From GCA-2708415 sp964353185 (GTDB taxonomy: Bacteria; Pseudomonadota; Alphaproteobacteria; Micavibrionales; Micavibrionaceae): a stretch of DNA of 16,093 bases. Position numbers and translations under genes: made by a program. The notes beneath the pieces were generated by a model. It did not search any database and was not told where the DNA came from. It was given only the letters and a program-made list of their open reading frames with translations. Location: positions 1 through 16,093 of the forward strand of contig CAYGUV010000024.1 in assembly GCA_964353185.1 (NCBI GenBank). The letters are read 5' to 3'. Shown in pieces: positions 15,087-16,093 of the stretch (position 1 is its first letter; every line of letters begins with the position of its first letter).

Positions 15087-15099
15087 GTGTAAGTGGCTT

Positions 15100-15179
15100 G
15101 CCAAACGCACTTGGAGAATTCTCTTTTTGACCTTAAAGCGCCCAAAATTCTCTAACGGACTTTTTCGAGTGCGTTTGGC
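15100..15179. repeat. Nested inverted repeat between tRNA-Tyr and recombinase
   Basis: The outer arms GCCAAACGCACT (15100-15111) and AGTGCGTTTGGC (15168-15179) are exact reverse complements. Inside them GAGAATT (15114-15120) pairs with AATTCTC (15146-15152). The remaining interior is asymmetric. Together they could form a long imperfect hairpin or cruciform of 80 bases. There is no T-run after either end that would make it a terminator. It could be a recombinase attachment or binding region, a small miniature element, or a structured RNA. No gene is visible on either strand here apart from a shadow frame. Confidence 0.6.
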
Positions 15180-15184
15180 TATCA

Positions 15185-15302
15185 AATTCCCTGTTAAACA
15201 GGGAATTAACAGGGAAATTTTTTATTTTTCATGGCTTAATATTGGAGAGACTGAGAGAAACCATAGCTTTACTATGACTAGTGATAAAAATAACAGGGAA
15301 TT
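15185..15302. repeat. AACAGGGAATT repeat cluster
   Basis: The motif appears as AATTCCCTGTT (15185-15195, inverted) and AACAGGGAATT (15197-15207), which make a perfect palindrome with a one-base centre. A near copy, AACAGGGAAAT, follows at 15208-15218, and an exact direct copy lies at 15292-15302, immediately before the recombinase stop codon at 15303. I recall similar CAGGGAA repeats beside recombinase genes in other Alphaproteobacteria (they show up as odd 'FPVKQG.NREF' strings in mis-called ORFs); this is memory, not a search. A likely role is binding or recombination sites for the adjacent enzyme. Confidence 0.65.
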
Positions 15303-16093
15303 TTACAAGGACATGAGGGTGTCAAAGCTACCCATAATGATTTTACGTACGCCTGCTTCTGAGAGACTTTCACGGTTTGCAATCGCTACAAGTGACTGAC
15401 CTGAAAAATGTTCATCACGCCATACAACGCCACGAATAAGATTTTTTAATTGTGCTGGCGGTAAATTTGAAATGCTGGATTTATCACTATCTGGTTTGAT
15501 AATAATAGCACCCTTGTGTGCTCGCCTGATTGAGAAGGGAACCAATAAAGTATGGTTTAATTTTTCGAATCGTTTTGGAATGTTAAGTTCTAGCTGAACC
15601 TGTACAGCGTTTCTTAAATTAGGCGTGTTTATATCAATTTCAATATTACCTTCATCAACCTTAATTTTGTTTATACAAACTTTAGCCAGTTCTTCTGGAT
15701 TAAGCGCATTGTCATTAATAAAATTAATGATTTTATTATCTGTGATGGTATCTAACTTGAGGGTTTCTAATAAATTTTGACTAATAGCATTGCAAACAGC
15801 TTTCTCAATCTCTGGCGCTGGTATCCGTGACATTATCCCTTTTGGGTGATCCCGATATTGAATGAGGTTTTGGCTTGTATAGTAACGATATATTTGACCA
15901 TTTTTCTTTTTAGAAAAATCAGGGCTATAATGTGTTCCTTCACAATCGAATAAAAGCCCTTTTAATAAACTGGTCTCTCTTGATTTTTTATGTCCTGCTT
16001 TTGCGGCTGCCTGTGTGTTTAACTTTTTCTGAACAGCATCCCATATATCATCATCAATAATTGCATCATGTAGACCCTTATAAATTTTGTCTT
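15303..16093 (-). CDS. Large serine recombinase, C-terminal part (5' end beyond window)
   Basis: The minus-strand frame is open from the right edge to the TAA at 15303; about 262 residues are visible. The ATG at 15833 is internal, because the frame continues upstream without a stop. Visible order: DKIYKGLHDAIIDDDIWDAVQKKL, the end of the 'Recombinase' domain; TSLLKGLLFDCEGTHYSPDF and QIYRYYTSQ, the zinc-ribbon region, with only one Cys left so metal binding is probably lost; ISRIPAPEIE-type linker (MSRIPAPEIEKAV); then a C-terminal region ending in a helix-turn-helix-like LVAIANRESLSEAGVRKIIMG. This pattern is typical of large serine recombinases in Alphaproteobacteria. The N-terminal resolvase domain with the catalytic Ser is outside the window. 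It faces tRNA-Tyr and abuts the AACAGGGAATT repeats, so it is probably the integrase at one end of a mobile element. Confidence 0.85.
   Translation of the reverse strand, partial: DKIYKGLHDAIIDDDIWDAVQKKLNTQAAAKAGHKKSRETSLLKGLLFDCEGTHYSPDFSKKKNGQIYRYYTSQNLIQYRDHPKGIMSRIPAPEIEKAVCNAISQNLLETLKLDTITDNKIINFINDNALNPEELAKVCINKIKVDEGNIEIDINTPNLRNAVQVQLELNIPKRFEKLNHTLLVPFSIRRAHKGAIIIKPDSDKSSISNLPPAQLKNLIRGVVWRDEHFSGQSLVAIANRESLSEAGVRKIIMGSFDTLMSL

Noticed and set aside
15100..15302. CRISPR array
   Set aside because: Repeat copies are 11 bases, few, in both orientations and irregularly spaced; there are no spacers of even length and no cas genes.
14845..15399. A 184-residue plus-strand frame across the tRNA and repeats
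   Set aside because: It runs straight through tRNA-Tyr, the terminator and the inverted repeats and into the recombinase gene on the other strand. Its protein text is the translation of those RNA and repeat elements.
15303..15833. A complete 176-residue gene starting at ATG 15833
   Set aside because: The same frame stays open to the window edge with recognisable recombinase text upstream, so this ATG is internal to a larger gene.

Overview
The window looks like a stretch of an alphaproteobacterial chromosome. The protein families (NhaA, a DUF1223 thioredoxin-like protein, an XGPRT of the Gpt type, RlmB beside tRNA-Tyr) and a large serine recombinase lying next to short CAGGGAA-type repeats all fit that class. 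I cannot name the genus. Base composition is uneven: pheT and the small gene at the left edge are relatively GC-rich, while the KAP ATPase gene, the two unknown genes around 13.0-14.2 kb and the recombinase are visibly AT-rich.

Left part (1-7000), all on the minus strand and read from right to left: rpmI and rplT (ribosomal proteins L35 and L20), a terminator, a HAD-family hydrolase, pheS, a GNAT acetyltransferase, pheT, a KAP-family P-loop ATPase coupled to pheT by a one-base overlap, and the start of a small unknown protein cut by the window edge. This is the classical rpmI-rplT-pheS-pheT order, but with three additions: HAD between rplT and pheS, GNAT between pheS and pheT, and KAP after pheT. 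infC is not in front of rpmI; instead there is a promoter, a perfect 11-bp inverted repeat, and a divergent unknown gene.

Middle part (7000-13000): an unknown plus-strand gene with a winged-helix-like N-terminus, converging with a 29-base overlap on gpt (purine salvage); a DUF1223 exported thioredoxin-like protein divergent from gpt; then nhaA (Na+/H+ antiporter) and polA (full three-domain DNA polymerase I), both on the minus strand and possibly co-transcribed.

Right part (13000-16093): from a divergent promoter region opposite polA run two unknown AT-rich genes. The first is broken by a one-base frameshift in an A-run. The second runs 266 bases antisense into the 3' end of rlmB (23S rRNA Gm2251 methyltransferase). 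Next come a complete tRNA-Tyr(GUA), a terminator, a nested inverted repeat, a family of AACAGGGAATT repeats, and the 3' two-thirds or less of a large serine recombinase that extends off the right edge. The tRNA-repeat-recombinase arrangement looks like the boundary of an integrated mobile element.

The parts most worth a second look are the solitary KAP ATPase riding on the pheST operon, the tRNA-Tyr/palindrome/recombinase junction, and the palindromic operator-like site at 7111-7137.
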